From positions 1 through 8,496 of the forward strand of contig JBAXCX010000120.1 in the NCBI GenBank assembly GCA_037141255.1: a stretch of 8,496 bases of DNA, given 5' to 3'. The translations under genes were made by a program, and so were the position numbers. Of the stretch, positions 7,395 to 8,496 are shown in pieces (the first letter of the stretch is position 1; each line of letters starts with the position of its first letter). Under the pieces are notes generated by a model, which saw only the letters and a program-made list of their open reading frames with translations, searched no databases and was not told the origin of the DNA. Origin of the DNA: IMCC26207 sp037141255. Lineage in GTDB: Bacteria > Actinomycetota > Acidimicrobiia > Acidimicrobiales > Microtrichaceae.

Positions 7395-8489
7395 ATGTCT
7401 GACTCAACTGACGCCGCCCAAAGCGCACCCGAGGCTTCTGCACGGCCCGTGGTCTCACCGATCACCCAGACGCTCCGCAATACGGTGGTGCCGCCTGGAT
7501 TGGGCGACCGAGCCAGACACGAGTCAGCGGGGCCCAGTGCCGGCAGTTCCGTTACACCGAGAGCCTTTGAGTACTCCCTGCCAGACAGGCCGCCCTCTCC
7601 CCCGATTCCCAACGGTTGGTACTGCATTGTGGGCAGCGATGAGCTTGTCGCTACTCAGATTCATTCAGTGATCGCGATTGGAAGAGAACTGGTTGTGTAT
7701 CGGGGTGAGTCGGGCGAAGCGGTAGTCATGGATGCTCACTGCCCACACCTTGGGGCGCATCTTGGTGGCGGCTGGGTCACGGGCGACTCCATCAATTGCC
7801 CGTATCACGGGTGGCGATATGACACCGATGGGGTATGCGTAGAAATCCCGTATAGCGATGCGAGGATTCCTGCAAAAGCCTGCGTGCCTACCTACCCGGT
7901 CTGCGAACAAGATGGCTTTGTGTTCTTTTGGTATCACGCCGGCCAACAGCCGCCGAATTACCAGATCCCACGGGTGAGCGAGGTTGATGATCCGGAGTGG
8001 TCTGACCCAGTCCCGTGGCAGTTTGAGTTCGTTGCGGCGCTACAAGAGATGGGCGAGAACAATGTGGACTATGCGCACTTCAAATTTGTGCACGGTCGCG
8101 ATGGCATCCCCAGTGGCACCTCAACGTTCATCACAGATGGCCCCTTCTCTACTGTCATAGAACAACTCCCCGACGGCACCGATTTCAACCGTCAAACTTG
8201 GGGCCCAGGAATTGCCCTTCTTCGTATCCCCAACTTTATGACCGTGTACACCACGACCACTCCAATCGATCAGCAGCATTGCCGTCTTCACTGGCACTTC
8301 TACTTCAAGGGAGAACTCGTTGAGATGGCCGATGAGTTGATCGATGGTGTGACTGGCGAGTTCGGTCTTCAGGCCGACGCTTCAATCTGGCGAGACAAGG
8401 TCTTTCTCGAAAAACCGTTACTCATCAAAGCAGACGGCAACATTGCCGAGTTCAGGCGTTGGTACTCGCAGTTCTACGAAACCAGCTGA
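7395..8489 (+). CDS. Rieske non-heme iron oxygenase, KshA-like oxygenase component
   Basis: Oxygenase component of 364 residues that would hydroxylate a bulky, probably alicyclic substrate using electrons from a reductase. A Pro/Ser/Ala-rich N-terminal stretch (about 1-65) looks unfolded. The Rieske domain follows, with 2Fe-2S ligands C116 and H118 (CPH) and C135 and H138 (CPYHGW), 16 residues apart. The catalytic domain has NNVDYAHFKFVH, giving bridging D225 and iron ligands H228 and H233; D328 in QADASIWRDK is the likely third ligand. The closing FRRWYSQFYETS matches the LRRWYEQFY near the end of KshA of Mycobacterium tuberculosis, but the tail after it is missing, so this protein ends earlier than KshA (about 386). 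The resemblance is good over the whole domain, but regiospecificity and a steroid substrate are not proven. No KshB-type reductase or ferredoxin is in the window. Last gene of the operon seen; seven bases remain after its stop. Confidence 0.9.
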   Translation: MSDSTDAAQSAPEASARPVVSPITQTLRNTVVPPGLGDRARHESAGPSAGSSVTPRAFEYSLPDRPPSPPIPNGWYCIVGSDELVATQIHSVIAIGRELVVYRGESGEAVVMDAHCPHLGAHLGGGWVTGDSINCPYHGWRYDTDGVCVEIPYSDARIPAKACVPTYPVCEQDGFVFFWYHAGQQPPNYQIPRVSEVDDPEWSDPVPWQFEFVAALQEMGENNVDYAHFKFVHGRDGIPSGTSTFITDGPFSTVIEQLPDGTDFNRQTWGPGIALLRIPNFMTVYTTTTPIDQQHCRLHWHFYFKGELVEMADELIDGVTGEFGLQADASIWRDKVFLEKPLLIKADGNIAEFRRWYSQFYETS

Positions 8490-8496
8490 CCGCTAG

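Noticed and set aside
7566..7575. TTTGAGTACT, the same ten bases as the left part of the inverted repeat at 741-750
   Set aside because: It lies inside the Rieske coding sequence as codons of an ordinary stretch and has no second arm. Probably chance.

Overview
The window reads as chromosomal DNA of a moderately GC-rich actinobacterium. The evidence is indirect: several GTG starts, two TetR-type regulators next to oxidative catabolic genes, a Baeyer-Villiger monooxygenase very close in sequence to mycobacterial EthA, and a Rieske oxygenase resembling actinobacterial KshA (3-ketosteroid 9-alpha-hydroxylase). I cannot assign a genus. No tRNA, rRNA, CRISPR, insertion sequence or phage gene is visible. 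Coding density is high, and every gap between genes is under about 160 bases.

Layout from left to right. (1) Positions 1-662, minus strand: the N-terminal 220 residues of an EthA-like monooxygenase, cut by the window edge. (2) Positions 663-788: a short AT-rich divergent control region with a 25-bp inverted repeat over the monooxygenase promoter. (3) Positions 789-1418, plus strand: a TetR regulator, convergent with the next operon; nested inverted repeats fill the 28-base gap. (4) Positions 3638 down to 1447, minus strand: a two-gene operon of a metal-dependent amidohydrolase followed by a short-chain dehydrogenase (SDR). (5) Positions 3639-3796: a second divergent control region with two identical 12-bp direct repeats at a 21-bp period, lying over two predicted overlapping promoters. 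(6) Positions 3797-8489, plus strand: a five-gene operon of TetR regulator, acetoacetate-decarboxylase-like protein, hotdog thioesterase, aldehyde dehydrogenase and Rieske oxygenase. Its genes overlap by a few bases or lie close together; the largest gap is 90 pyrimidine-rich bases at 5337-5426.

How the genes may work together is inference. The enzyme set is oxygenase, BVMO, SDR, aldehyde dehydrogenase, C-C or ester hydrolase of the amidohydrolase superfamily, decarboxylase/aldolase-like Schiff-base enzyme, and acyl-CoA thioesterase. This suits stepwise oxidation and ring opening of an alicyclic, terpenoid or steroid-like compound. The second TetR probably controls both its own operon and the divergent amidohydrolase-SDR operon. 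The first TetR probably controls the BVMO and itself, a layout like ethA-ethR of Mycobacterium tuberculosis. No ferredoxin, ferredoxin reductase, CoA ligase or transporter is in the window, so the pathway is incomplete here and its substrate is unknown.
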